From: Schlegelella_A sp035995885
GTDB taxonomy: Bacteria; Pseudomonadota; Gammaproteobacteria; Burkholderiales; Burkholderiaceae_C
Assembly (NCBI GenBank): GCA_035995885.1
Contig: DASYKC010000041.1
Coordinates: 1-64,000, forward strand
DNA: 64,000 nt
Direction: 5' to 3'
In this document: one piece after another, positions 45,224-55,726 of the stretch
Layout: each line of letters begins with the position of its first letter
How positions within the stretch are numbered: the first letter of the stretch is position 1
Made by a program: the position numbers and the translations under genes
The notes under the pieces: generated by a model
Database searches by the model: none
Told to the model about the DNA's origin: nothing
What the model saw: the letters and a program-made list of their open reading frames with translations, nothing else

Positions 45224-45738
45224 TTGAGCTCCGCCTTCAGGTAGTGGGCGCCGGCGATCGGATTGAAGTAGTAGGGCGGGATCTCGACGAAGCCGAGCGA
45301 GGCGTAGAGCTCGCGCGCCGCCTCCATGTCGTCGAGCGTGTCGAGCAGGATCGCCGAATAGCCGGCGCGGCGCGCCTCGTCGAGGAGCGCCTGGGCGAGG
45401 AGCCGGCCGAGGCCGAAGCGGCGGAAGGCCGGCCGCACGTAGAGCCGCTTCATCTCGCAGGCATCGGCGTCGTCGGCGTCGGTGAGGCGGCGCAGCGCGC
45501 CGCAGCCCGCGAGCTCGCCGTCGACGTAGGCGAGCAGCAGCTGGCCTGCGGGCGACGCGTACTCGCCCGGCAGCGAGGCGAGCTCTTCCTCGAAGTTCTG
45601 GAAGCAGAGATCGACGTCGAGGCTCGCCGCGTACTCGCGAAAGATCGCCGCGGCGCTCGCGAGCTCGGCGACCGTTCCCGGCCGACGCAGATCGATCCTG
45701 GGCGCCTTCGCGCCTCGCCTGGCCGCCACACGAGCCAT
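45220..45738 (-). CDS. GNAT family N-acetyltransferase
   Basis: The protein has 172 residues from ATG 45738. The acetyl-CoA-binding motif is RRFGLGRLLAQALLDEARRAG, preceded by the strand EMKRLYVRP, and it ends with ELYASLGFVEIPPYYFNPI. A GGAAGAG ribosome site supports this start over an upstream TTG (45807). Substrate is unknown. It is co-transcribed with the aldose epimerase gene through a 4-nt overlap. Confidence 0.85.
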   Translation of the reverse strand: MARVAARRGAKAPRIDLRRPGTVAELASAAAIFREYAASLDVDLCFQNFEEELASLPGEYASPAGQLLLAYVDGELAGCGALRRLTDADDADACEMKRLYVRPAFRRFGLGRLLAQALLDEARRAGYSAILLDTLDDMEAARELYASLGFVEIPPYYFNPIAGAHYLKAELK

Positions 45739-45874
45739 CCGCCGCTCTTCCCCTTCTCCTCGACACCCGACAATAACCGCAAAGCGGTTCCGGCCGGCGA
45801 TCGGCAACTGACGCTACCATCGGCGCGCCTGAATTGCGCTCCGCGCGTCGCGTGACCGCGCCGGCTTCTCCCAG

Positions 45875-48520
45875 ATGATGTCGTCCCTTTCTCGATTTCC
45901 GGTTCGCCGCCTCGGCGCGCTGGCCGGTCTCCTCGCCCTGATGTCGCTCGCCGTCGGCCTGCCCGCGCGAGCCGCCGACGAGCCCGACGCCGGCGGCACC
46001 TTCACGTCGCCGGGCTACCCGCAGCGCAACGTGCCCCAGGGCGGCAACGCCGGCACGCAGCCCGGCGCCACGATCGGCAACCCGGCGACGCAGATCGGCG
46101 GCCGGCCCAACGGCAACGGCAGCAACGCCAACAACGGCACCAGCCCGCGCAACGGCCGCGATCCGAACGACGCGTTCCCGCGCCGGTCCGAGCCGGCGCC
46201 GCTGCCGAAGCCGAACGAGTTCCAGCGCTTCGTCGAGGGCGCGACCGGGCGGCTGCTGCCGATCTTCGGCTCGACCTTCTTCGCCGACGCCGCCGACAAC
46301 TTCCAGTCGCTCGACAACGTGCCGGTCTCGGCCGACTACACGATCGGCCCCGGCGACGAGATCGTGACGCGCGCCTGGGGCTCGATCGACGTCGACTACC
46401 GCAGCAGCGTCGATCGCAACGGCATGCTCAACCTGCCCAAGGTCGGCAGCTTCAACGTCGCCGGCGTCAAGGCCGCCGACCTCGAGAAGAACCTGCGCGC
46501 GCAGATCGGGCGCCTGTTCACCAACTTCAACCTCTCGGTCTCGCTCGGCCAGCTGCGCGGCCTGCGCATCTTCGTCGTCGGCCCGGCGCAGCGACCCGGC
46601 GTCGTCACGCTGTCGAGCCAGTCGACGATGCTCTCGGCGGTGGTCGCCGCGGGCGGGCCGAGCCCGGCCGGATCGATGCGCAAGATCCTGCTGCGCCGCG
46701 ACGACAAGGTCATCTCCGAGCTCGACGTCTATGAGTTCCTGGTCCAAGGCGACAAGTCGAAGGACGTGCAGCTGGTCGCCGGCGACGTCGTCGTCTTCCA
46801 GCCGGCCGGGCCGCGCGTCGCCCTCACCGGCTCGATCGACACGCCCGCGATCTACGAGCTGAAGAGCGCGCAGGAGCCGATCCGCGACGTGCTGCGCTAC
46901 GCCGGCGGCGCGCCGGTGCTCGCCAACCCGAATCGGGTCCAGCTCGAGCGCATCGATCCGGCGCAGCCGCTCGCGACCCGCTTCGTCGAGACCTTCCGCC
47001 TCGACGCCGCCGGCCAGCAGAAGACGCTGCGCGACGGCGACGTCGTCACGCTGCTCGCGATCTCGCCGCAGTTCGCCAACGCCGTGACGCTGAAGGGCCA
47101 CGTCGCCCAGCCGCTGCGCTATCCGTTCACGCCGGGGATGCGGATCCGCGACCTCATCCCCGACCGCGACGCCCTCATCACGCCCGACTTCTACCGGCGC
47201 AAGAACCTGCTCGTGCAGGTGATCGAGGACGAGGATCGGATGCGACTGCGCGACGAGAGCGATCGCGCCTCGGACAGCGCGACGCGCGGCGGCCGCAGCA
47301 CGTCCGATTTCGCGCAGGGCACCGGCGGCAGCGCCGACGCGCGCAATGACGCGCGCAGCGACAACCGCAGTGACGGCCGCAGCGACCGGCGCGGCGACTC
47401 GCGCGACGGCATCGACCGCCAGGGCTCGGACCGCGCCGGCAACGACCGGACGACGACCGATTCGGCGCGAAGCAATCGCGGCAGCATCCGCGAAGACGAT
47501 CGCGCCGCTGCGGTGCGCGCCAGGCGCACGCCCGCCGCGCTCTTCGACGAGCTGAACTGGGACTATGCGACGATCGAACGGCTGACGCCCGACCTCAGCA
47601 CCCAGGTGATCGCCTTCAACCTCGGCAAGGCGGTGCTGCAGGGCGACGAGGCGAACAACATCGCCCTCGCGCCGGGCGACGTCGTCACCGTCTACAGCCA
47701 GAAGGACGTTCGCGTCCCGGTGGCGCGCCAGACGCGCCTGGTCTCGCTCGAAGGCGAGGTCAACGCGCCCGGCATCTACCAGCTGCAGGCGGGCGAGACG
47801 CTGAAGGGCCTGATCGCGCGCGCCGGCGGCTTCACGCCGCAGGCCTACGTGTACGGCCTCGACCTCAGCCGCGAGGAAACGCGCGTGCGCCAGCGCGAGA
47901 ACCTCGCCACGGCGATGAGCCGGCTCGAGGCGCTCTCGGCGACGCAGGCGGCGCGCGATGCCGCCAACCGGCGCGACGACCCGACCGGCGCCGCGTCGAC
48001 GACCATCGTCAGCAACGCGGCGACGCAGGCGCAGCTGGCGCGCCTGTCGCGCATCCAGCCCAACGGCCGGATCGCGCTCGAGCTGACGCCCGAGATCCGC
48101 TCGATCGACGCCCTGCCCGACCTGCCGCTCGAGCACGGCGACCGCATCAGCGTGCCGCCGCGGCCGGGCTTCGTCACCGTCGCCGGCGCCGTCGTCAACA
48201 GCAACGCCTTCGTCTGGAAGCCGGGCCGCACGGCCGGCGACTACCTGCGCCTGGCCGGCGCCGACGAGGCCGCCGACACCGCCAACATGTTCATCCTGCG
48301 CGCCGACGGCACCGTCAATAGCGCCGTCGACCGGCGCGGCTTCTTCGGCCGCGGCGGTCTCGAGTCGCAGGTGCTGCAGCCGGGCGACGCGCTGGTCGTG
48401 CCGAACCAGCTCGACTTCGAGACCTGGGGTCGCGCGCTGGTGCGAAACCTGAAGGACTTCGCCCAGATCATCTCCGGCTTCGGCATCGGCATCGCCGCGA
48501 TCCACGCGATCAACAACTGA
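45875..48520 (+). CDS. Polysaccharide export outer-membrane protein with SLBB domains
   Basis: The 881-residue protein has a signal peptide (1-34), a Gly/Asn-rich low-complexity stretch (about 40-95), a Poly_export domain (about 148-235, YTIGPGDEIVTRAWG) and several SLBB repeats (for example LEGEVNAPGIYQLQAGETLKGLIARAG), ending in a hydrophobic C-terminal helix. It should form a Wza-like channel for exopolysaccharide. Residues about 457-548 are an insert of Arg, Asp, Ser, Gly and Asn with no predicted fold, between two SLBB units. The next gene is a Wzz-like protein. Glycosyltransferases and an ABC or Wzy pathway are not nearby. Confidence 0.9.
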   Translation: MMSSLSRFPVRRLGALAGLLALMSLAVGLPARAADEPDAGGTFTSPGYPQRNVPQGGNAGTQPGATIGNPATQIGGRPNGNGSNANNGTSPRNGRDPNDAFPRRSEPAPLPKPNEFQRFVEGATGRLLPIFGSTFFADAADNFQSLDNVPVSADYTIGPGDEIVTRAWGSIDVDYRSSVDRNGMLNLPKVGSFNVAGVKAADLEKNLRAQIGRLFTNFNLSVSLGQLRGLRIFVVGPAQRPGVVTLSSQSTMLSAVVAAGGPSPAGSMRKILLRRDDKVISELDVYEFLVQGDKSKDVQLVAGDVVVFQPAGPRVALTGSIDTPAIYELKSAQEPIRDVLRYAGGAPVLANPNRVQLERIDPAQPLATRFVETFRLDAAGQQKTLRDGDVVTLLAISPQFANAVTLKGHVAQPLRYPFTPGMRIRDLIPDRDALITPDFYRRKNLLVQVIEDEDRMRLRDESDRASDSATRGGRSTSDFAQGTGGSADARNDARSDNRSDGRSDRRGDSRDGIDRQGSDRAGNDRTTTDSARSNRGSIREDDRAAAVRARRTPAALFDELNWDYATIERLTPDLSTQVIAFNLGKAVLQGDEANNIALAPGDVVTVYSQKDVRVPVARQTRLVSLEGEVNAPGIYQLQAGETLKGLIARAGGFTPQAYVYGLDLSREETRVRQRENLATAMSRLEALSATQAARDAANRRDDPTGAASTTIVSNAATQAQLARLSRIQPNGRIALELTPEIRSIDALPDLPLEHGDRISVPPRPGFVTVAGAVVNSNAFVWKPGRTAGDYLRLAGADEAADTANMFILRADGTVNSAVDRRGFFGRGGLESQVLQPGDALVVPNQLDFETWGRALVRNLKDFAQIISGFGIGIAAIHAINN

Positions 48521-48528
48521 CCCGACGC

Positions 48529-49773
48529 ATGCTCAGCGCCGACTCCACCACGCCGCAGGCGGCCGCGCAGGCGCTCTACGAGAGCGACCCGGACGACGCG
48601 CAGGCTATCTCGCTGACCGACATCCTGACCTGGCTCGGCGAGAACAAGGCCCTCATCGGCGGCGTCACCGCCGCGGTGGCGGTCGTCTCGTGCGTCGTCG
48701 CCTTGCTCCTGCCGTCGATCTACACGGCACGAACGACCTTCCTCGCGCCGGGCTCGCAGCAGCAGAGCGGCTCGGCGGCGGCGCTCGCCGCGCTCGGATC
48801 GCTCGGCGGAATCGCCGGCGGCCTGGCCGCGAAGACGCCCGACGACCTGTACGTGGCCTTGCTGAAGAGCGACAGCGTCCAGCGCGGGCTCGACCAGCGC
48901 TTCAACCTCAAGACCCATTACGACGTCGACAGCTACGAGGCCTTGCGCAAGGCGTTGCCGAGCTATGTCCGCGTCAATTCCGACAAGAAGAGCGGCGTGA
49001 TCAGCGTCGAGGTCGACGACAAGGACCCGCAGTTCGCCGCCGACCTCGCCAATGCGCACGAAGCCGAGGTGACCAAGCTGCTCGGCCGGCTCGCCGTCTC
49101 CGAAGCGCAGCTGCGCCGGGTCTTCTTCGAAAAGCAGCTGCAGGACACCAAGGAAAACCTGATCAAGGCCGAGCAGCTGCTGCAGACGGTGCAGGAGAAA
49201 TCGGGGGTCATCGTCCTGGACAAACAGGCCGAGGCGCTGATCGCCAACGCGGCCCTCCTGCGCGCGCAGATCAGCGAGCGCGAGGTCCAGTTGCGCGTCC
49301 TGCGCACGTCGGCGACGGAGCAGAACCCGGCGGTGATGCGCCTCAACTCCGAGCTGCGCGGCTTGCGCGCCGAGCTGACGCGCATGGAATCGACGCAGGG
49401 CGGCGCGCCCGGCAGTGCGGTCGACATGCCGGTCGGGCGGATCCCCGAGGCCGCGGTCGACTACGTGCGCGCGCGGCGCGAGCTGAAGCTGCAGGAAACC
49501 CTGCTCGAGAGCATGGTCCGCCAGTACGAGATCGCCAAACTCGACGAAGCGAAGGAAGGGCCGGCCTTGCAGCAGGTCGACGTGGCCCTGCTCCCGGACC
49601 ACAAGTCGCGGCCGGTGCGCAGCCTGATCGTTCTCGCCAGCACGCTCGCGGCGCTGCTGCTCGTGTCGGCGTGGGTCGTCGTCCGCCGCTACGCCGCGAC
49701 CTTGCGCAGTCTCGACCCGGCGGCAGCGACGGCGTGGCGCGGCCTCGTCCGCGCCTGGAGCTTCAGGCGCTGA
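48529..49773 (+). CDS. Wzz/polysaccharide chain-length determinant family protein
   Basis: This 414-residue protein has a membrane helix near residue 42-63 (LIGGVTAAVAVVSCVVALLL) and another at about 370-392 (LIVLASTLAALLLVSAWVV), with a long coiled-coil periplasmic region between them. The Pro-rich P-x-x-KSRPVR before the second helix is the Wzz signature. There is no tyrosine kinase domain. It follows the SLBB export gene by 8 bp, so the pair forms an export/length-control unit. Its 3' end overlaps the convergent VOC gene by 11 bp. Confidence 0.9.
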   Translation: MLSADSTTPQAAAQALYESDPDDAQAISLTDILTWLGENKALIGGVTAAVAVVSCVVALLLPSIYTARTTFLAPGSQQQSGSAAALAALGSLGGIAGGLAAKTPDDLYVALLKSDSVQRGLDQRFNLKTHYDVDSYEALRKALPSYVRVNSDKKSGVISVEVDDKDPQFAADLANAHEAEVTKLLGRLAVSEAQLRRVFFEKQLQDTKENLIKAEQLLQTVQEKSGVIVLDKQAEALIANAALLRAQISEREVQLRVLRTSATEQNPAVMRLNSELRGLRAELTRMESTQGGAPGSAVDMPVGRIPEAAVDYVRARRELKLQETLLESMVRQYEIAKLDEAKEGPALQQVDVALLPDHKSRPVRSLIVLASTLAALLLVSAWVVVRRYAATLRSLDPAAATAWRGLVRAWSFRR

Positions 49774-50464
49774 TGGCGCCCGGCGGCGCCGGCGCCGGCG
49801 CCGCCAGTGTCACGCGACCGTTCGGTCCGACCAGCACCGCGACCAGCGGCGACGAGCCGTCGCCCGACTGCGCGATGGCGTCGACGTGGCCGGCGAGCTC
49901 GGCGCCGACGCCGCCGAGGCGGATCGACTCGATCGTCACGCCGCTCGCCGGCATCGCCTCGGTCGGATGCGGCCCCGACCACTGGATCCAGAGCGGCATC
50001 GCCCCGGCCATCGGCCTGCGGCCGTCGTCGGCCAGCGTGATCCGCCAGCGCAGCACCCCGCCCGGCGTCATCCGCTCGGCAGCGGCGATGCGCCCCGGAT
50101 CGTGGCCGGCACGGCGCAGCGCGGCGACCGTCGCCTCGATGTCGACGCTGCGCGCGACCCAGTGGACGAGGCGCGGCTCGGCGATCGCCGCCTGCAGCGT
50201 GCTGTCGTCGAGATCGAACCAGCGCGGCTGCGCCGGCGCAGGCGCGTCGGGGTCGATCGCGATCAGCTCGAGGTAGGCCTTCGGGAAGCGCGCCGACGCG
50301 AGCGCGAGGAGGAGGTTGTGCGTGCCCATGAGCGGATGCCGGCCGCCCGGCGCCGGCGCGACGCCGAAGGTCGCTTCGCACCAGGCGCGGCCGGCGCCGA
50401 GGCTGCGGCAGGCGACGACGAGGTGATCGAGGGCGATCGCCGGCGCGGCCGCTCCGCCGCTCAC
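49763..50464 (-). CDS. VOC/glyoxalase-like domain protein
   Basis: The 233-residue protein has a glyoxalase-like fold of the PF13468 type: LDHLVVACRSLGAGRAWCEATFGV at the start, MGTHNLLLALASARFPKAYLELIAID, and the second half from RLVHWVARSVDIEATV. Start GTG at 50464 overlaps the phzF stop (GTGA), so it is translationally coupled. Substrate is unknown. It closes a four-nt-overlap set aminotransferase-phzF-VOC. Confidence 0.83.
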   Translation of the reverse strand: MSGGAAAPAIALDHLVVACRSLGAGRAWCEATFGVAPAPGGRHPLMGTHNLLLALASARFPKAYLELIAIDPDAPAPAQPRWFDLDDSTLQAAIAEPRLVHWVARSVDIEATVAALRRAGHDPGRIAAAERMTPGGVLRWRITLADDGRRPMAGAMPLWIQWSGPHPTEAMPASGVTIESIRLGGVGAELAGHVDAIAQSGDGSSPLVAVLVGPNGRVTLAAPAPAPPGAISA

Positions 50465-51297
50465 AGCTCGACGTCGCCGCGGATGCAGGTGACGGTGGCG
50501 CCGCCGACCCACGTCGTCGCGCCGTCGCGCGCGATCGCGACGCGGCCGGCGCGGCCGAGGCGCGTGCCCTGCGCGGCGAGGTAGCGCGCCGGGGCGCGGC
50601 CCGAGTCGATCAGCCATTCGCCGAGGCCGGCGTTGAGGCTGCCGGTCACCGGATCTTCGTAGAGCGAGGGCCGGCCGATGAAGCCGCGCACTTCGAACGC
50701 GCACTCGCTGCCGGCCGGATGCGCGCCAACGACGCCGACCGAGGCGAAGCGCTTCATCCGTGCCGCGTCGGGCTCGAGCGCGAGGACGGTCGCCGCCGAA
50801 TCGAAGAGGAGGCTGAGCCAGTTCGGGCCGTTCTTCAGCCACTGCGCGGCGACCAGCCGGTCGCGGCCGGCGCCGAGGGCAACGAGGACGGCGTCGAGGT
50901 CGTCGGCACCGACCTCGGCACGTGCCAGCGGCGGCGCCGCGAAGGCCGGCACGGCGCCGTCGCGGCGGATGCGGACGAGGCCGACGGCGCACTGCTGGAC
51001 GACCTCGCCCGGCGCGCGCGACCGGCCGCCGCGCTCGAGCCAGGCATGGCAGCTGCCGAGCGTCGGATGGCCGGCGAACGGCAATTCGCCGCCGGGCGTG
51101 AAGATGCGGACGCGGTAATCGGCGCCCGCGTCGGTCGGCGCGAGCAGGAACGTCGTCTCGCTCAGGTTGGTCCAGCGCGCGAACGCCTGCATGCGCTCGT
51201 CGTCGAGCGAATCGGCGCCGTGGACGACGGCGAGCGGATTGCCGCGCAGCGCGGTCGCGGTGAAGACGTCGACCTGGGTGAAGGCGAAGCGGCTCAT
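50461..51297 (-). CDS. PhzF family isomerase/epimerase
   Basis: This 278-residue protein has the two-fold PhzF layout; the catalytic Glu is Glu47 in NLSETTFLL and other conserved blocks are FTPGGELPFAGHPTLGS and DPVTGSLNAGLGEWL. Family members isomerise or hydrolyse small metabolites; only a few make phenazines, and no other phenazine gene is here. It starts inside the aminotransferase gene (ATGA overlap) and ends on the VOC start (GTGA). Confidence 0.88.
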   Translation of the reverse strand: MSRFAFTQVDVFTATALRGNPLAVVHGADSLDDERMQAFARWTNLSETTFLLAPTDAGADYRVRIFTPGGELPFAGHPTLGSCHAWLERGGRSRAPGEVVQQCAVGLVRIRRDGAVPAFAAPPLARAEVGADDLDAVLVALGAGRDRLVAAQWLKNGPNWLSLLFDSAATVLALEPDAARMKRFASVGVVGAHPAGSECAFEVRGFIGRPSLYEDPVTGSLNAGLGEWLIDSGRAPARYLAAQGTRLGRAGRVAIARDGATTWVGGATVTCIRGDVEL

Positions 51298-52556
51298 GGC
51301 GCGACCTCGGCGCGGCCCGGCGCGCGCCGCGCCGGTCGCGCCCGCGCCGACTCCTCCTGCAGGTCGCGCAGCGCCGCGGCGAGCGCGGCGATGCCGCGCT
51401 CGATGAGCTCGGTGCCGACGGTCACGAACGACAGCCGGAGGGTGTTGGCGCGCGGCGCGCCGGCGAAGAACGGCGCGCCCGGAACGAAGGCGACGCCGCG
51501 CCGGACCGCCTTGACGAGGAGCGCCTCGCTGTCGACGCCTTCGGGCAACTCGATCCAGAAGAACATGCCGCCGCCCGGCATCTGCCAGCGGCAGGCGAGC
51601 GGTCCCGCGGTCGGCAGGTGGGCGAGCAGCGCCGCCTGCATCGCGTCGCGCTGGGCGCGATAGCGGTCGCGGATCGTCGGCACGTGCGCGTCGAGGAAGC
51701 CGGCGCGGACGATCTCGTGGACGATGCGCTGGTTGAAGCCCGGCGTGTGCAGGTCGGCGGCCTGCTTGGCCTGGACGAGCTTGGCGAAGACCGCCGCCGG
51801 CGCGATCGCGTAGCCGAGGCGAAAGCCCGGCGCGAGCACCTTCGAGAAGCTGCCGAGGTAGACCGTTCCTTCGGGCCAGTGCGACGCGATCGGCGCCGGC
51901 GGCGGCGCGTCGTACCAGAGATCGCCGTACGGGTTGTCCTCGACGATCGGCACGCCGGCGCTGGCCGCGGCGCCGGCGAGATCGGCGCGGCGTCGCGCAT
52001 CGATCGAGCGCCCGCTCGGATTCTGGAAGTTGGGCAGCGCGTAGAGAAAGCGCGCCCCGGCCGCGCTCCTCGCGAGCTCGTCGGGCAGCGGCCCGCCGCC
52101 GTCGCAGGCGACGCTCGCGAACTCCGGCTCGTACGGAACGAACGCCTGCAGCGCGCCGAGATAGGTCGGCGCCTCGACGGCGACGCGGCTGCCGGCGTCG
52201 ATGAGCACCTTGCCGACGAGGTCGAGCCCCTGCTGCGATCCGGTCGTGATGAGGACCTGCGCCGCGCTCACCGCCAGGCCGTGGCGCGCCATCGCCGCGG
52301 CGACCCACTCGCGCAGCGGCAGGAAGCCTTCGCTCGCCGCGTACTGCAACGCCTCGCGCGGCGTGTCGCGGAGGACGCGCGCCGTCGCTTCGCGCACCGC
52401 CTCGACCGGGAAGGTCGACGCCGACGGCAGGCCGCCGGCGAGCGAGATGATCCCCGGCAGCTCGGTCAGCTTCAGGATCTCGCGGATCGCCGACGGGTTC
52501 ATGCGCGCGGTTCGCGCGGCGAGCTGCCAAGGGAAATTCGGTGCGGTCGCTGCCAT
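51294..52556 (-). CDS. PLP-dependent aminotransferase, class I/II (2-aminoadipate aminotransferase-like)
   Basis: The 420-residue enzyme has the PLP lysine in GSFSKVLAPGFRLGY and the conserved FQNPSGRSI and EDNPYGDLWY segments; the start IISLAGGLPS is typical of the MocR/LysN-type group without a DNA-binding domain. It probably transfers amino groups between an aromatic or alpha-aminoadipate donor and 2-oxoglutarate. It begins the small operon with phzF and the VOC gene. A GAGAT site precedes ATG 52556. The substrate may be linked to the aromatic pyruvate enzymes in the window, but that is only inference. Confidence 0.88.
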   Translation of the reverse strand: MAATAPNFPWQLAARTARMNPSAIREILKLTELPGIISLAGGLPSASTFPVEAVREATARVLRDTPREALQYAASEGFLPLREWVAAAMARHGLAVSAAQVLITTGSQQGLDLVGKVLIDAGSRVAVEAPTYLGALQAFVPYEPEFASVACDGGGPLPDELARSAAGARFLYALPNFQNPSGRSIDARRRADLAGAAASAGVPIVEDNPYGDLWYDAPPPAPIASHWPEGTVYLGSFSKVLAPGFRLGYAIAPAAVFAKLVQAKQAADLHTPGFNQRIVHEIVRAGFLDAHVPTIRDRYRAQRDAMQAALLAHLPTAGPLACRWQMPGGGMFFWIELPEGVDSEALLVKAVRRGVAFVPGAPFFAGAPRANTLRLSFVTVGTELIERGIAALAAALRDLQEESARARPARRAPGRAEVAP

Positions 52557-52752
52557 CGGGATCTCGATCTGTGCGGCGGCGGAACGCGCTGCCGGGCGGT
52601 CAGTGTAGAGGCGCCGCGTTCGCCGACGCTGGCGCGGCCGGTGCGGCGCCAGCCCTAAGGAGAATGAAGCGGCGCATCGATCGTCCTCCGGGCCGCGTCC
52701 TGATAGATGCAGATGCATCTTCGACGCGCGAGGATAGCCGACGGCGCCGCCG

Positions 52753-54717
<1,965 letters not shown>

Positions 54718-54757
54718 GGGAGGAAGCCGGCGCGGCGGCGCCGAAGGCGATGTCGGC

Positions 54758-55723
54758 TCAGGCGAGCGCGCGCTCGAGCGCCTCGACGAACGTCGTCGCG
54801 ACGTCGAAGCCGGTCTGGTCGCTGATCTCCTGGAACCCGGTCGGGCTCGTGACGTTGATCTCGGTGAGGCTGTCGCCGATGACGTCGAGGCCGATCAGGA
54901 GGAGGCCGCGCCGGGCGAGCACCGGACCGATCGCCTCGGCGATCTCGCGATCGCGCGCCGTCAGCGGCTGGGCCACGCCCTTGCCGCCGACGGCGAGATT
55001 GCCGCGGATCTCGCTGCCCTGCGGGATGCGCGCCAGCGAATGCGGCACCGGCACGCCGTCGATGACGAGGATGCGCTTGTCGCCGGCGCTGATCTCGGTG
55101 AGGTAGTGCTGCGCCATCACCGTCGTCGTGCCGTTGCGGTTGAGCGTCTCGATGATGCTGCCGAGGTTGAGGCCGTCCGGGCCGACGCGAAAGATGCCCA
55201 TGCCGCCCATGCCGTCGAGCGGCTTCAGGACGATGTCCTTCTGCTCGGCGTGGAAGCGCTTGATCGCGGCTTCGTCGCGGCTCACGATCGTCGGCGCGAT
55301 GTACTGCGGGAACTCGAGGATGGCGAGCTTCTCGGGATGCTCGCGCAGCGCCTGCGGCGCGTTGAAGACGCGCGCGCCCTCGCGCTCGGCCTGCGAGAGC
55401 AGGTGGGTCGCGTAGAAGTACTCGCTGTCGAAGGGCGGGTCCTTCCGCATCAGCACCGCGTCGGCGTCGGCGAGCGCCAGCGCCGCGGGCGCGGCGGTCT
55501 CGACGAACCACGCCGCGCTGCTCGGCGCTGCCAGCGCGATCGCCCGCGCGCGTGCGCCGACGCGGCCGCCGCGTTCCCAGACCAGGTCCTTCGGCTCGCA
55601 GGCGAAGAGGTCGTGGCCGCGCGCCGCCGCCGCGCGCATCATCGAGAAGGTCGTGTCCTTGTAGGTCTTGAACGTCTCGAGCGGGTCGGCGACGAAGAGA
55701 AGCTTCTTGGGGGCGGACGCCAT
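54758..55723 (-). CDS. gshB: Glutathione synthetase
   Basis: The 321-residue ATP-grasp enzyme joins gamma-glutamylcysteine to glycine. Signatures are MRKDPPFDSEYFY, IVLKPLDGMGGMGIFR (the ATP-grasp glycine loop) and EINVTSPTGFQEI at the end. Length is normal (about 316). It starts 3 bp after kup, in the order gshA-kup-gshB, so glutathione synthesis and potassium uptake are co-expressed. Confidence 0.95.
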   Translation of the reverse strand: MASAPKKLLFVADPLETFKTYKDTTFSMMRAAAARGHDLFACEPKDLVWERGGRVGARARAIALAAPSSAAWFVETAAPAALALADADAVLMRKDPPFDSEYFYATHLLSQAEREGARVFNAPQALREHPEKLAILEFPQYIAPTIVSRDEAAIKRFHAEQKDIVLKPLDGMGGMGIFRVGPDGLNLGSIIETLNRNGTTTVMAQHYLTEISAGDKRILVIDGVPVPHSLARIPQGSEIRGNLAVGGKGVAQPLTARDREIAEAIGPVLARRGLLLIGLDVIGDSLTEINVTSPTGFQEISDQTGFDVATTFVEALERALA

Positions 55724-55726
55724 GGC

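Noticed and set aside
44333..48505. A 1390-codon minus-strand frame over the SLBB export gene
   Set aside because: Low-complexity composition over most of its length; only its last 296 codons are a gene (aldose 1-epimerase). The rest is the shadow of the export protein.
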